Source: an uncultured bacterium (GTDB lineage Bacteria > Bacillota > Clostridia > UBA1381). Taken from it: 64,000 bases of DNA. The stretch is from positions 1 to 64,000 of the forward strand of contig CAJMRL010000002.1 in the NCBI GenBank assembly GCA_905215805.1. The letters run 5' to 3'. Made by a program: the position numbers and the translations under genes. Positions 39,154 to 47,405 of the stretch are shown one piece after another. Each line of letters starts with the position of its first letter. The first letter of the stretch is position 1. The notes beneath the pieces are model-generated. The model was not told the DNA's origin, did not search any database, and saw nothing but the letters and a program-made list of their open reading frames with translations.

Positions 39154-39768
39154 ATGCAGGAGCTTATATTGTCTATCATGGATCAATTCGGATATATCGG
39201 TGTTTTTCTATTAATTGCAATAGAAAATATCTTTCCGCCTATTCCGTCAGAGGTTGTACTCATGTTTGGAGGATTCATGACTACATATACGAAATTAAAT
39301 GTATTTGGTATGGTTGTTTCTTCTACTTGCGGTTCTCTTATCGGCGCTGTTGTTCTTTATTGCGTGGGAAAGTTATTGAATAAGGAGCGCCTGAAAAAAA
39401 TTGTGTCCGGGAAAATAGGCAAAATCTTAAGAATAAAAACGAGTGATATTGATAAAGCCGATCAGTGGTTTTATAATAAGGGGAATAAAAGTGTATTTTT
39501 TTGCAGGTTTGTTCCTATAGTAAGAAGTCTTATATCTATTCCGGCAGGTATGAGTGAAATGGCGTTGGGAAAGTTTTTTCTCTATACAACTGCAGGATCC
39601 TTGATTTGGAATACGGTTCTTGTCATTATCGGAAACAGAGTAGGCGAAAACTGGATATCGATTCTGACTATATTTGAAAGATACTCCAATGCAGTACTGC
39701 TCATTTTGATTATAGCGTTTTTTGTTTGCCTCTTTGTGTTTTATCATAAGAAAAAGAATGGAAACTAA
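39154..39768 (+). CDS. DedA/SNARE-associated family membrane protein
   Basis: A 204-residue inner-membrane protein with about five hydrophobic segments. FPPIPSEVVLMFGGF near 29-43 and GNKSVFFCRFVPIVRSLISIPAGMSEM split around residue 115-135 include the conserved acidic and arginine residues of DedA proteins, which are now known as undecaprenyl-phosphate or phospholipid transporters in some bacteria. The exact lipid cannot be told here. AAGGAG precedes the ATG; a terminator follows. Confidence 0.9.
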   Translation: MQELILSIMDQFGYIGVFLLIAIENIFPPIPSEVVLMFGGFMTTYTKLNVFGMVVSSTCGSLIGAVVLYCVGKLLNKERLKKIVSGKIGKILRIKTSDIDKADQWFYNKGNKSVFFCRFVPIVRSLISIPAGMSEMALGKFFLYTTAGSLIWNTVLVIIGNRVGENWISILTIFERYSNAVLLILIIAFFVCLFVFYHKKKNGN

Positions 39769-39787
39769 ACGCATTAAGAAGCTCATA

Positions 39788-39850
39788 GGGCTGCTCGCTT
39801 TAAACGCTCTGCGCTAAAAGCGACAGCCCAATATTTTTTTAAGAAAGAAT
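39788..39850 (+). terminator. Terminator after the DedA gene
   Basis: Long stem 39788-39801 with 39827-39839 (13 bp with one bulged C) around a 25-nt loop, then AATATTTTTTT. Confidence 0.8.
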
Positions 39851-39943
39851 ACTGCATGGATCTGCAAGACAACATGAAAGCTGAAAAAAATATTAAGATA
39901 TTTTAAATTTTGTATATATTAAAGACAAAATTGAACAAAAGTA

Positions 39944-39972
39944 TTGAAAAATGGCGAAAAAAATGATATAGT
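39944..39972 (+). promoter_or_regulatory. Promoter of the VTC-phosphatase-CotH genes
   Basis: TTGAAA (39944-39949), 17 nt, TATAGT (39967-39972), about 32 nt before the VTC start. Confidence 0.65.
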
Positions 39973-40004
39973 TAAAAAAGATTAAACTTAGGAGGCTGAT
40001 GCTG

Positions 40005-40727
40005 ATGCAGATCAATGTATTTAAAAGATATGAAAAGAAATATCTTGTTACAGAGGAGCAGCTGATAAAAATGATGCCGGAGATAAACAGGCATATGCTT
40101 CCGGATGAATACAGCCTTGACGGCAAAAAATACAGTATATATAATATATATTATGATACTGAAAATTATGATTTGATAAGGCGGTCCATGGAACGTCCAT
40201 ATTATAAAGAGAAATTCAGGCTTAGAGCATATGAGCCTTTCAGCGCTATGGACAATAAAATATTTATGGAAATTAAAAAGAAGATAGGAGGGGTAGTTTC
40301 TAAGAGAAGAACAACAGTATCGCTTCAAGAGGCGATCGCCTTTGTGAATGATGGAATAAGACCTCATGCAGACAGCCGTATGGAGAATCAGGTTCTCGAT
40401 GAGATGGAATATTTTATGAGTATAAATAAACTTACGAGAGGTTTATTTATAAGCTATGAAAGAATGGCATTTTTCGGTAGGACAGACAGCAGCCTAAGAC
40501 TTACATTTGACAGTAAAATAAATGCAAGAAAAGAAGATATATTTTCTTCTGATATGTCAGGCAATACTCCGCTGCTTGATGATGGCAGATACATAATGGA
40601 AATAAAGGTTTCTGAAAGTATTCCGCTTTGGATCGCGGAGCTGATGTCTGAGCTTGGTATAAGAAGAGTGAAATTTTCTAAATACGGTACAGCATATAGC
40701 ATGGGCATATGCGGAAGAAATGTATAA
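40005..40727 (+). CDS. VTC-domain protein (polyphosphate polymerase-like)
   Basis: A 240-residue VTC/CYTH-superfamily tunnel protein. The N-terminal FKRYEKKYLVTEEQL, the basic cluster YYKEKFRLRAYE and MEIKKKIGGVVSKRR supply the lysines and arginines that bind phosphate chains in yeast Vtc4, and acidic metal ligands follow. It may make polyphosphate at the membrane. The ATG at 39999 is only 3 nt after GGAGG, so the ATG at 40005 is preferred. A CotH kinase gene lies two genes downstream, a frequent association. Confidence 0.85.
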   Translation: MQINVFKRYEKKYLVTEEQLIKMMPEINRHMLPDEYSLDGKKYSIYNIYYDTENYDLIRRSMERPYYKEKFRLRAYEPFSAMDNKIFMEIKKKIGGVVSKRRTTVSLQEAIAFVNDGIRPHADSRMENQVLDEMEYFMSINKLTRGLFISYERMAFFGRTDSSLRLTFDSKINARKEDIFSSDMSGNTPLLDDGRYIMEIKVSESIPLWIAELMSELGIRRVKFSKYGTAYSMGICGRNV

Positions 40728-40748
40728 AAACAGAGGAGGGCTTATAGA

Positions 40749-42377
40749 ATGAATATAGGTAGACCGGCAAAGAAAATAATTTGCTTGGGAATGACAGCCA
40801 TTCTCATATCCGGAATAATAAGTTCGGTTGATGCCGGAAATGATGCGTATGCTGCATCAAATAATGTAAATGTAATAATGATGATCCCGGATGGAGAATC
40901 GGTTAGTGAAGTGACGCTTGCAAGGTGGTATAATGGCGGGAAGCTTAATATTGATGAAATGACATGCGGATTGGTACGCACCTACAGCGCCGAGTCGGCA
41001 ATCACTGATTCAGCTGCTGCGGCAACGGCTTATGCCTGCGGGATAAAGACAAATGAAGGCTATGAGGGTATATATCCTTCAGTCGTAAATATGCCGGGAG
41101 TGTCTGATACCGGAGTACATACAGCTCAGCAGCCGGCGGCAAACATTATTGAAGCGGCAAGGCTGGCAGGCAAGAAGACGGGAATTGTTGTGACGGCTCC
41201 GGTTATGCACGCTACTCCGGCAAGCTTTTCGGCTCATAACGAGGATCGAGAAGAATATGACACTATTTCAATGCAGCAGGTATATCAGGGGATAGATGTC
41301 GTTATGGGCGGCGGACTTTACTATATGAAGGACGGACGAAGAGATAGGCAGGATCTTACTTTGGATATTCAGAATAGGGGATATGACTATGTGACGACCA
41401 AGGAACAGATGAATAACAGCCAATCAGATAAGCTTTTCGGTGTTTTTGCTTATGATGATATGGATTATGATTTTGATATGGCAGACCATCCTGAGGAACC
41501 GTCGCTTGCTGAAATGACCCGGAAGGCTATAGATGTGCTTGATAAAAATGAAAACGGTTTTTTTCTGCTTGTTGAGGGCAGTAAAATAGATTATGCCTCT
41601 CATGCACATGATCCGGTTGGAGTTGTAAGTGAGATATTGTCTTATGATGAAGCTGTAAAAACAGCGCTTGACTTTGCGAAGAAAGACGGAAATACGGTCG
41701 TGATTTCTGCGGCAGACCATGGAAACGGAAATATGTCGATAGGTGTGGGACAGTCAGGATATGCTTCCACGAGCATTTACGAATATTTAACTCCTCTTAA
41801 AGCAGCATCAAGAACAGGAGCCGGGGTTTTGCAGAAGCTGAATGCCGACCGTTCAAATGCTAATTATGTTGTTTCGTCTTATTACGGAATCAGTGACCTT
41901 ACGGAAGAAGAAATTGAAAAAATACGCTCTACAGACCAGGTTATGGCAACGGTGGGAAGAATGATGAGCAAAAGAGCCAATATCGGCTGGATGGAGGCAA
42001 GCGGTCATACGGGCGAGGACGTAACCTTAAATGTTTACGCCCCCGAGGGCATGGAAAGACTGACCGGAGTGGTAGACAATACGGATGTAAATAAATATAT
42101 GGAACGGCTTATGGGATTAGATCTTGCTCAGACAAGCGAGAAGCTGTTTTGCCCGGCAAGGGCAGCGTTTGAGGCAAAAGGAGCGTCGATTTCATGGGAT
42201 GGAAGCGATGAGCAAAATCCTAATATAGTTGTAAGAAAGGGCGATCAAACTGTTACTCTGCCCATAAACAAGAGCGTTGCTTATGTTGGAAACGACTGTA
42301 TACAGCTTAGCGGATTAGTGATATTAAGCGGAGGAAACACATATGTTCCTTCCGATGCTGTGGAACTTATAAATTAA
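40749..42377 (+). CDS. Secreted alkaline phosphatase family protein
   Basis: A 542-residue exported phosphatase. Signal peptide about 1-36 (long n-region). The catalytic domain has metal Asp48 in PDGES (GDGMG in PhoA), the phosphorylated Ser88 in ITDSAAAATAYACG, HATPAS, EGSKIDYASHAHDP and AADHGNGN, all PhoA-family landmarks. The last 70 residues resemble a copper-amine-oxidase-like (stalk) domain also present in the next protein. It sits between the VTC and CotH genes, so phosphate or polyphosphate handling at the cell surface is plausible. Confidence 0.88.
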   Translation: MNIGRPAKKIICLGMTAILISGIISSVDAGNDAYAASNNVNVIMMIPDGESVSEVTLARWYNGGKLNIDEMTCGLVRTYSAESAITDSAAAATAYACGIKTNEGYEGIYPSVVNMPGVSDTGVHTAQQPAANIIEAARLAGKKTGIVVTAPVMHATPASFSAHNEDREEYDTISMQQVYQGIDVVMGGGLYYMKDGRRDRQDLTLDIQNRGYDYVTTKEQMNNSQSDKLFGVFAYDDMDYDFDMADHPEEPSLAEMTRKAIDVLDKNENGFFLLVEGSKIDYASHAHDPVGVVSEILSYDEAVKTALDFAKKDGNTVVISAADHGNGNMSIGVGQSGYASTSIYEYLTPLKAASRTGAGVLQKLNADRSNANYVVSSYYGISDLTEEEIEKIRSTDQVMATVGRMMSKRANIGWMEASGHTGEDVTLNVYAPEGMERLTGVVDNTDVNKYMERLMGLDLAQTSEKLFCPARAAFEAKGASISWDGSDEQNPNIVVRKGDQTVTLPINKSVAYVGNDCIQLSGLVILSGGNTYVPSDAVELIN

Positions 42378-42397
42378 ATTTATATAGGGGGATAATA

Positions 42398-44770
42398 ATG
42401 AAGCAATTTATTGCTGCGGCTATTATTTTTGGAATAGGTTTAACTCAAGCCGCCTTTGCTGAAGAAATGAACGACGGTAAGGTCGTTGTTTTTGCGGCGG
42501 ATTCGAACTATATATTTGATAATGGCAAGGTAGTGGATTTGGGAGTTGAGAGCTTTATTTACCAGGGAAGCTCATATGTACCGGTATCTGCTGCTGTGGG
42601 AGCCTTGGCGGGAACTACTGTGCTTGAAGATGATATAATGAAAATTACATATAAGGATAAAAGCATTGATATTCCTGTTTCTGATATGAAAAATTATGAC
42701 GGAGTATATTATATTTCGGCAAGGGCCTTGTCTGACAATATGGGTGTGGGGCTTCAATGGAATGATGGAATTGTTATTTTGTCAGAAAATAATATTGAAA
42801 CCTCAGAGCTGATGTCCGCAGATTATAAGGCGAAGCTTAGATATGACGGCTATAAAGACAGGTATGATGAGGAACTTTACCGTCAGATGGAAAAAGAGGT
42901 CGACTTTTCCGTAAAGGGCGGATTTTATACAGAGTCTCAGGTTGTTGAACTAAGCACTAATTTGAGGAATGCCTCTATATATTATACAACAGACGGAAGT
43001 GATCCGGCGCCTTGGTCGCCAAGTGCAAAGCTTTATACAGAGCCGATAGTTGTAGAGAATATGTCATGGGCTGATAATGTTTGGTCTAATATTACCACTG
43101 TTGTAAATGAGAATTTTGAATATCCAAAAGGATCTGTTATGAAAGGAACCTGCATAAAAGCGAGAGCGTTTAATAATGAAGAGCAAACAACAATGTCGGT
43201 AAATTCTTATTATATAGCAGAGGATATGTTCACCCGATATGGAGTGAAGGTTTTTTCAATAACCGCGAATCCGCAGGATCTGTTTGACGAGCAAAGCGGC
43301 ATATATTCCTATAACAACAGTATCCAGCAAAGTAACTGGCGCGAATGCACGGCTTTTATGGAGGTGTTTGACGAACAGGGAGAAAGAGTCATAAATCAGT
43401 CCATAGGCTTAAGGCTTAACGGCGCCGGAACAAGGAAGCTTCAGCAAAAGGCTCTTAGAGTATATGCAAGAGAAAGCGAGTTTTATGAAAAAGGCGATAA
43501 AAAGAAATTCAAATATGACTTCTTTAACGGAACAGTAAGTAACGCTTATGGGGAAAAGATAGAGGAATATAAGCGGTTGATCCTTCGTAACGCAGGAGAT
43601 GATTGGTCAAAATATTTTATGCGCGATGTTCTTGTTCATGATATATGCCGAAACATAGGTATAGATACACAGGGTTATGTTCCGGCGGTTGTATTTCTGA
43701 ATGGAGAATATTGGGGAGTTCACCAGGTCAGGGAACGGTATGACAATAAATATTTTGAAGAGCATTATAAACTTGCCAGTGATGATGACGCAGTGCTTAT
43801 AGAGATAGCTAATCATCCTATGTATGCCGATATTAACGAAGGAACGGATCAAGATTTACAGGATTTTAATGATAAAGCATATTTTATTATAAATAATGAT
43901 ATGTCAGTGCAGGAAAACTATATAAAAGCACAGGAATATTTTGATATAGGAAATATGATTGATTACTATATTATGAATATTTTCTTTGAGAATGTAGACT
44001 GGCCGCAGAACAATGTAAAAATATGGAGAAATAAAAATCCGGAAAACACAGCTGTTGATACCCGTTACCGCTTTGTTATATCGGATGAGGATACGACATG
44101 CGAGGATAACGGAGATATTTATGCGGATGCCTATGGACCGAAAAGTGATATAGCGGCGAAGTGGAAAAACAGCTCAGGAGACGGAACTCTTGGATATAAG
44201 CTTGATGATGCGGAATGTCTTGTGAACGTAATGCTGCACAGTCTTATGGCAAATAATGAGTTTGAAATTGAATTTATAAGAAGATATAACGATCATCTCA
44301 ATACTATATTTAGAAGCTGGAGCGTTAAGGGGCATATTGATAATATATATAATGGTATGATAGGTCTAAGAGCAGAGCATGTATACCGTTATCCGCAAAG
44401 CTGGAAGAACTCATCTGTAGACGCTTTGAAAAAATGGGCTGATGAGAGACCGTCAAAGGCAAGGAAGGAAATAAAAAATTATTTTGGTTACAGTGATATG
44501 GTCAATGTTACTTTTATCTCTGACCAAAATATGGGACATATAGATGCGAATTCCTTAACCATTTCTCCATGGAACAATAAAGGTATTGAAAATGTGGAGA
44601 AATTCAGCGCGCCATATTATAAGGATATTCCTCTTTGGATAAGAGCGGTTCCAAATGCCGGATATGTGTTTGATCATTTTACTGTAAATGGTCAGGTTTG
44701 GTATGATGATGAGGCGGCATTTAATCCCATGGAAGATATTGTCATAGAAGCGCACTTTAGGGCGATATGA
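42398..44770 (+). CDS. Secreted CotH kinase-family protein
   Basis: A 790-residue secreted protein with signal peptide (1-21). Domains in order: copper-amine-oxidase-like N-domain (about 28-130), chitobiase/FN3-type beta-sandwich (about 170-275, with YYTTDGSDPAPWSP), CotH kinase domain (about 285-680) and a C-terminal bacterial repeat-type sandwich (about 700-790). The kinase part shows RLNGAGTRKLQQKALRVYAR, LRNAGDDW and the acidic metal motif SDEDTTCED. CotH phosphorylates spore coat proteins in Bacillus. This extracellular version is probably a surface-protein kinase; its target is unknown. It follows the phosphatase by 20 nt. Confidence 0.87.
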   Translation: MKQFIAAAIIFGIGLTQAAFAEEMNDGKVVVFAADSNYIFDNGKVVDLGVESFIYQGSSYVPVSAAVGALAGTTVLEDDIMKITYKDKSIDIPVSDMKNYDGVYYISARALSDNMGVGLQWNDGIVILSENNIETSELMSADYKAKLRYDGYKDRYDEELYRQMEKEVDFSVKGGFYTESQVVELSTNLRNASIYYTTDGSDPAPWSPSAKLYTEPIVVENMSWADNVWSNITTVVNENFEYPKGSVMKGTCIKARAFNNEEQTTMSVNSYYIAEDMFTRYGVKVFSITANPQDLFDEQSGIYSYNNSIQQSNWRECTAFMEVFDEQGERVINQSIGLRLNGAGTRKLQQKALRVYARESEFYEKGDKKKFKYDFFNGTVSNAYGEKIEEYKRLILRNAGDDWSKYFMRDVLVHDICRNIGIDTQGYVPAVVFLNGEYWGVHQVRERYDNKYFEEHYKLASDDDAVLIEIANHPMYADINEGTDQDLQDFNDKAYFIINNDMSVQENYIKAQEYFDIGNMIDYYIMNIFFENVDWPQNNVKIWRNKNPENTAVDTRYRFVISDEDTTCEDNGDIYADAYGPKSDIAAKWKNSSGDGTLGYKLDDAECLVNVMLHSLMANNEFEIEFIRRYNDHLNTIFRSWSVKGHIDNIYNGMIGLRAEHVYRYPQSWKNSSVDALKKWADERPSKARKEIKNYFGYSDMVNVTFISDQNMGHIDANSLTISPWNNKGIENVEKFSAPYYKDIPLWIRAVPNAGYVFDHFTVNGQVWYDDEAAFNPMEDIVIEAHFRAI

Positions 44771-44841
44771 TGGAGATAAAATATATATTAAAATATTAAT
44801 TGTATAAAATGCTATATTGCATGTATTATACAAAAAAATTA

Positions 44842-44867
44842 CGGCCGTATTTTACGGCTGTTTTTTT
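44842..44867 (+). terminator. Terminator after the CotH gene
   Basis: 8-bp stem (44842-44849 with 44853-44860, one G-T), 3-nt loop, seven T residues. Confidence 0.9.
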
Positions 44868-44983
44868 ATTACCTAAAATGTGCATAAGTCAGGAAATTTT
44901 ACTTAAAATGAATTTAAAATATGAAATATAAAATTTACATATAAAAAATATTTAAAAAAAATGAATAAATTTTGAAATTTTTA

Positions 44984-45012
44984 TTGACAATCCATAAAAA
45001 CAGTGGTATAAT
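44984..45012 (+). promoter_or_regulatory. Perfect consensus promoter of the secreted protein gene
   Basis: TTGACA (44984-44989), exactly 17 nt, TATAAT (45007-45012). A/T tracts just upstream (44941-44983) look like an UP element. Very strong expression is expected. Confidence 0.92.
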
Positions 45013-45018
45013 ATTCAT

Positions 45019-45227
45019 TGTAAGGAAGTTGAAACTAAAAAATGCAGAATTTTAATTATAAGTAATATTTTTCTTTTATTTGAATAATATTTCTTGTAAG
45101 TTATATAAAGACAATTCTTACACGATATTCTAATTTTGTATTTAAATGATTTAAGCTTAAACATTTTAATAGAATTTAATTCATTATGGCATATAATGAT
45201 TTATTTATATTAAAGGAGGACTTTATT
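45019..45227 (+). other. Long AT-rich 5' leader
   Basis: About 208 nt lie between the predicted transcription start and the ATG. It is strongly AT-rich with only weak hairpins (for example TGTAAG with CTTACA near 45095-45122 and a 12-bp palindrome TTTAAGCTTAAA near 45150). No known riboswitch or terminator is visible. It ends in AAAGGAGGA. Confidence 0.55.
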
Positions 45228-46100
45228 ATGAAAAAGGTAGTTTTAGGTCTTGCAGCAATTATGGCTGTTTCAGCAGGTATGGCTGTTTCAGCATCAGCAG
45301 CTAATCAGGCTGGCACACCGATTTACTACACAGAAACAGAGGCTTTTGTAAACGGTGTAACAATTCCGGCATGGAATGCAGACGATCACACAGTAGTTAG
45401 CGTTTGGGATCTTCCGCTTTACGGTTTTAATGTGGATACCGGTAACGGAGCTGTTTCGATCTCGGTATTTGATGATTGGGGAACAGGTTATAATTATACA
45501 AACCAGTGGGATGCTACTGTGGTTCAGAGAAATGCTTTGGCAGCTGCAACACAGAACAATTCGGCATATGCTGGCAATGTATTCAGAATGACAGAGAATG
45601 CTGGTCCTACAGTTTACATCAACAACATTGAGGTTGCAAGCTACACAGCTGGAGGTAACACATTTATTCAGTTCAGAGATCTTGTTCTTGCTGATGATAA
45701 CTTGTTCTATGATAATGTTGCAAATATGCCGTTCCAGGTAGTACATAAGGGCTATAATGCTATTGACAACAAGACATGGGTAGATGTTGATTTAGTTGAC
45801 CAAGCTACAAATGCAGCTTCTATGACAAATCAGCCGGTAGTAGATACGCGTACAGCACTTGATAAGGCTATTGAGGCTCTTAATGAGGACTATGTAGGCG
45901 TTGAGATTCCGTGGTCAGGAACAGATTATCTTGCTGCTTATCCAAATCAGTCAGCAGCAGCTTGGAACTTCCCGGTTAATGATATTAACACTGGTATTCA
46001 GGTTGGTAGAATAGTTCTTGACTATGCAGCAGTAAATCTTGACGAAGGTATAGATGTTGTATTTAACATTCCGGAAATGGAAGCAATTTACGCTAGATAA
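45228..46100 (+). CDS. Abundant secreted protein of unknown function
   Basis: A 290-residue protein with a clear signal peptide (KKVVLGLAAIMAVSAGMAV..., cleavage near ASA-ANQ, about residue 25). The mature part is neutral to acidic, rich in Asn, Ala, Thr and Tyr, with two segments (VNGVTIPAWN and VYINNIEVASYTAGGNTFIQFRDL) reminiscent of the copper-amine-oxidase-like stalk domains of neighbouring exported proteins. No catalytic motif and no anchor are seen. The consensus promoter, strong ribosome site, restricted codon choice and 17-bp terminator suggest one of the most expressed genes here. The frame opens earlier at 45186, but AAGGAGG fixes the ATG at 45228. Confidence 0.8.
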   Translation: MKKVVLGLAAIMAVSAGMAVSASAANQAGTPIYYTETEAFVNGVTIPAWNADDHTVVSVWDLPLYGFNVDTGNGAVSISVFDDWGTGYNYTNQWDATVVQRNALAAATQNNSAYAGNVFRMTENAGPTVYINNIEVASYTAGGNTFIQFRDLVLADDNLFYDNVANMPFQVVHKGYNAIDNKTWVDVDLVDQATNAASMTNQPVVDTRTALDKAIEALNEDYVGVEIPWSGTDYLAAYPNQSAAAWNFPVNDINTGIQVGRIVLDYAAVNLDEGIDVVFNIPEMEAIYAR

Positions 46101-46141
46101 TAAATCTAACTGTTTGTTATATAAATTAAATTAGTTTTAGT

Positions 46142-46196
46142 CCTCCTTAAAGTAACATTGCGGGGAAACTTCAGATGTTACTTTAAGGAGGTTTTT
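46142..46196 (+). terminator. Strong terminator of the secreted protein gene
   Basis: A perfect 17-bp stem (46142-46158 with 46175-46191), 16-nt loop, then GTTTTTAA. It isolates the trp operon promoter 40 nt later. Confidence 0.93.
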
Positions 46197-46231
46197 AATT
46201 ACAAAAAAATATCAAATAACATAAAAATGAC

Positions 46232-46260
46232 TTGACACATACTATAAAATATGATATAAT
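46232..46260 (+). promoter_or_regulatory. Perfect consensus promoter of the trp operon
   Basis: TTGACA (46232-46237), 17 nt, TATAAT (46255-46260). The predicted transcription start, about 46267, falls at the first triplet of the repeat tract. Confidence 0.93.
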
Positions 46261-46265
46261 CAAAG

Positions 46266-46308
46266 AAGATTAGATGAGAAGAGATTAGTTTAGAATAGTT
46301 GAGACGAG
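46266..46308 (+). promoter_or_regulatory. TRAP-type (G/U)AG triplet array in the trp leader
   Basis: Triplets lie every 5 nt with 2-nt spacers: AAG 46266, TAG 46271, GAG 46276, GAG 46281, TAG 46286, TAG 46291, TAG 46296, GAG 46301, GAG 46306. The trp RNA-binding attenuation protein (TRAP, MtrB) of Bacillus, an 11-mer ring activated by tryptophan, binds (G/U)AG triplets spaced by 2-3 nt. Positions 46289-46308 can also pair with 46339-46355 (6+4+7 bp with small bulges), forming an antiterminator that excludes the terminator at 46336-46362. Bound TRAP would block that pairing and cause termination. The TRAP gene is not in the window. Confidence 0.85.
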
Positions 46309-46335
46309 ATGTGTGAAATTTCTTGGGATAATTAT

Positions 46336-46372
46336 ACGCTCGTTTACTATCTAAACGGGCGTTTATTTTTTT
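46336..46372 (+). terminator. trp operon attenuator (intrinsic terminator)
   Basis: 11-bp stem (46336-46346 with 46352-46362, one G-T), 5-nt loop, T-rich tail to 46372, followed at once by AGGAGG and trpD. A terminator between a perfect promoter and the first gene is an attenuator. Confidence 0.92.
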
Positions 46373-46385
46373 AGGAGGTTTCACA

Positions 46386-47405
46386 ATGAAGGAATTAATT
46401 AAAAAGCTTACGGAAGGATATAATCTTACACGCGGCGAGGCATATAAGGCAATGACGCTTATGCTTTCGGGTCAGGCGACTCCGGCGCAGATCGCGTCAT
46501 ATCTTATGGCGCTGCGACTTAAAGGAGAAACGGTCGAAGAGATAATCGGCTCATGCGAAGGAATGAAATCACAAGGGGGAACGATAGCTCCTCACAGAAG
46601 CAATTACATAGATTTTGTGGGCACAGGCGGAGATGGAACTAACACGTTTAACATTTCAACCACATCGATGTTCGTATGCGCGGCAGCCGGAGTTAATGTG
46701 GCGAAACATGGTAACAGAGCCTCGTCATCAAAGAGCGGAGCCGCAGATTTGCTTGAAGCCTTGGGAATAAATGTTTTTCTTGAACCGAAAGAAGTTGAAA
46801 AATGTATAGATGATATAGGATTCGGATTTATGAACGCACAGAAGTTTTATACGGCTATGAAAAACGTCGCTCCGGTAAGAAAGGAAATAGGAGTAAGAAC
46901 GGTTTTCAATATGCTTGGACCGCTTTCTAATCCGTCAAATGCCAAAGGACAGCTCATAGGTGTATTTTCAAAGGAAATGGTTCCTGTGTTCTCTAAGTCT
47001 ATGCTTGAAATGGGTCATATACATTCTATGGTCGTGTTCGGGAATGACGGGATGGATGAGGTTACGACCACAACTACAACATATGTCAACGAAATAAAGA
47101 ACGGAAAAATTTTAGAATACGAAATAGACCCTCATGATTACGGTATGAAGTATGCCGATCCGGAGGAACTTAAAGGCGGAACGGGCGCGGAAAATGCAGA
47201 AATTACAAAAGCAATATTTAAAGGCGAGAAAGGTCCGAAGAGAGATATCGTTGTATTAAACAGTGCGTGTGGGATATATATAGGCGGAAAAGCTAAGAGC
47301 ATTTCCGAGGGAGTAAAAATTGCAGAAGAGATTATAGATTCAGGCGCAGCTATGAAAAAGGTTGATGCGCTTATAGCCAGAACGAATATGGGAAGGTGCG
47401 CATAA
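46386..47405 (+). CDS. trpD: Anthranilate phosphoribosyltransferase
   Basis: Joins anthranilate to PRPP, the second step of tryptophan synthesis. The 339 residues show the PRPP-binding GTGGDGTNTFNISTTS (near 77-92), KHGNRASSSKSGAADLLEALG and the conserved NMLGPLSNP. It is unusual for this to be the first gene: trpE and trpG are not upstream or elsewhere in the window. Expression is predicted to be controlled by the TRAP-type attenuator directly before it. Its TAA overlaps the trpC ATG. Confidence 0.97.
   Translation: MKELIKKLTEGYNLTRGEAYKAMTLMLSGQATPAQIASYLMALRLKGETVEEIIGSCEGMKSQGGTIAPHRSNYIDFVGTGGDGTNTFNISTTSMFVCAAAGVNVAKHGNRASSSKSGAADLLEALGINVFLEPKEVEKCIDDIGFGFMNAQKFYTAMKNVAPVRKEIGVRTVFNMLGPLSNPSNAKGQLIGVFSKEMVPVFSKSMLEMGHIHSMVVFGNDGMDEVTTTTTTYVNEIKNGKILEYEIDPHDYGMKYADPEELKGGTGAENAEITKAIFKGEKGPKRDIVVLNSACGIYIGGKAKSISEGVKIAEEIIDSGAAMKKVDALIARTNMGRCA

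Noticed and set aside
39108..39383. Separate 91-codon gene overlapping the start of the DedA gene
   Set aside because: It is out of frame with DedA, which has a good ribosome site and clear family motifs; the other frame is a shadow.
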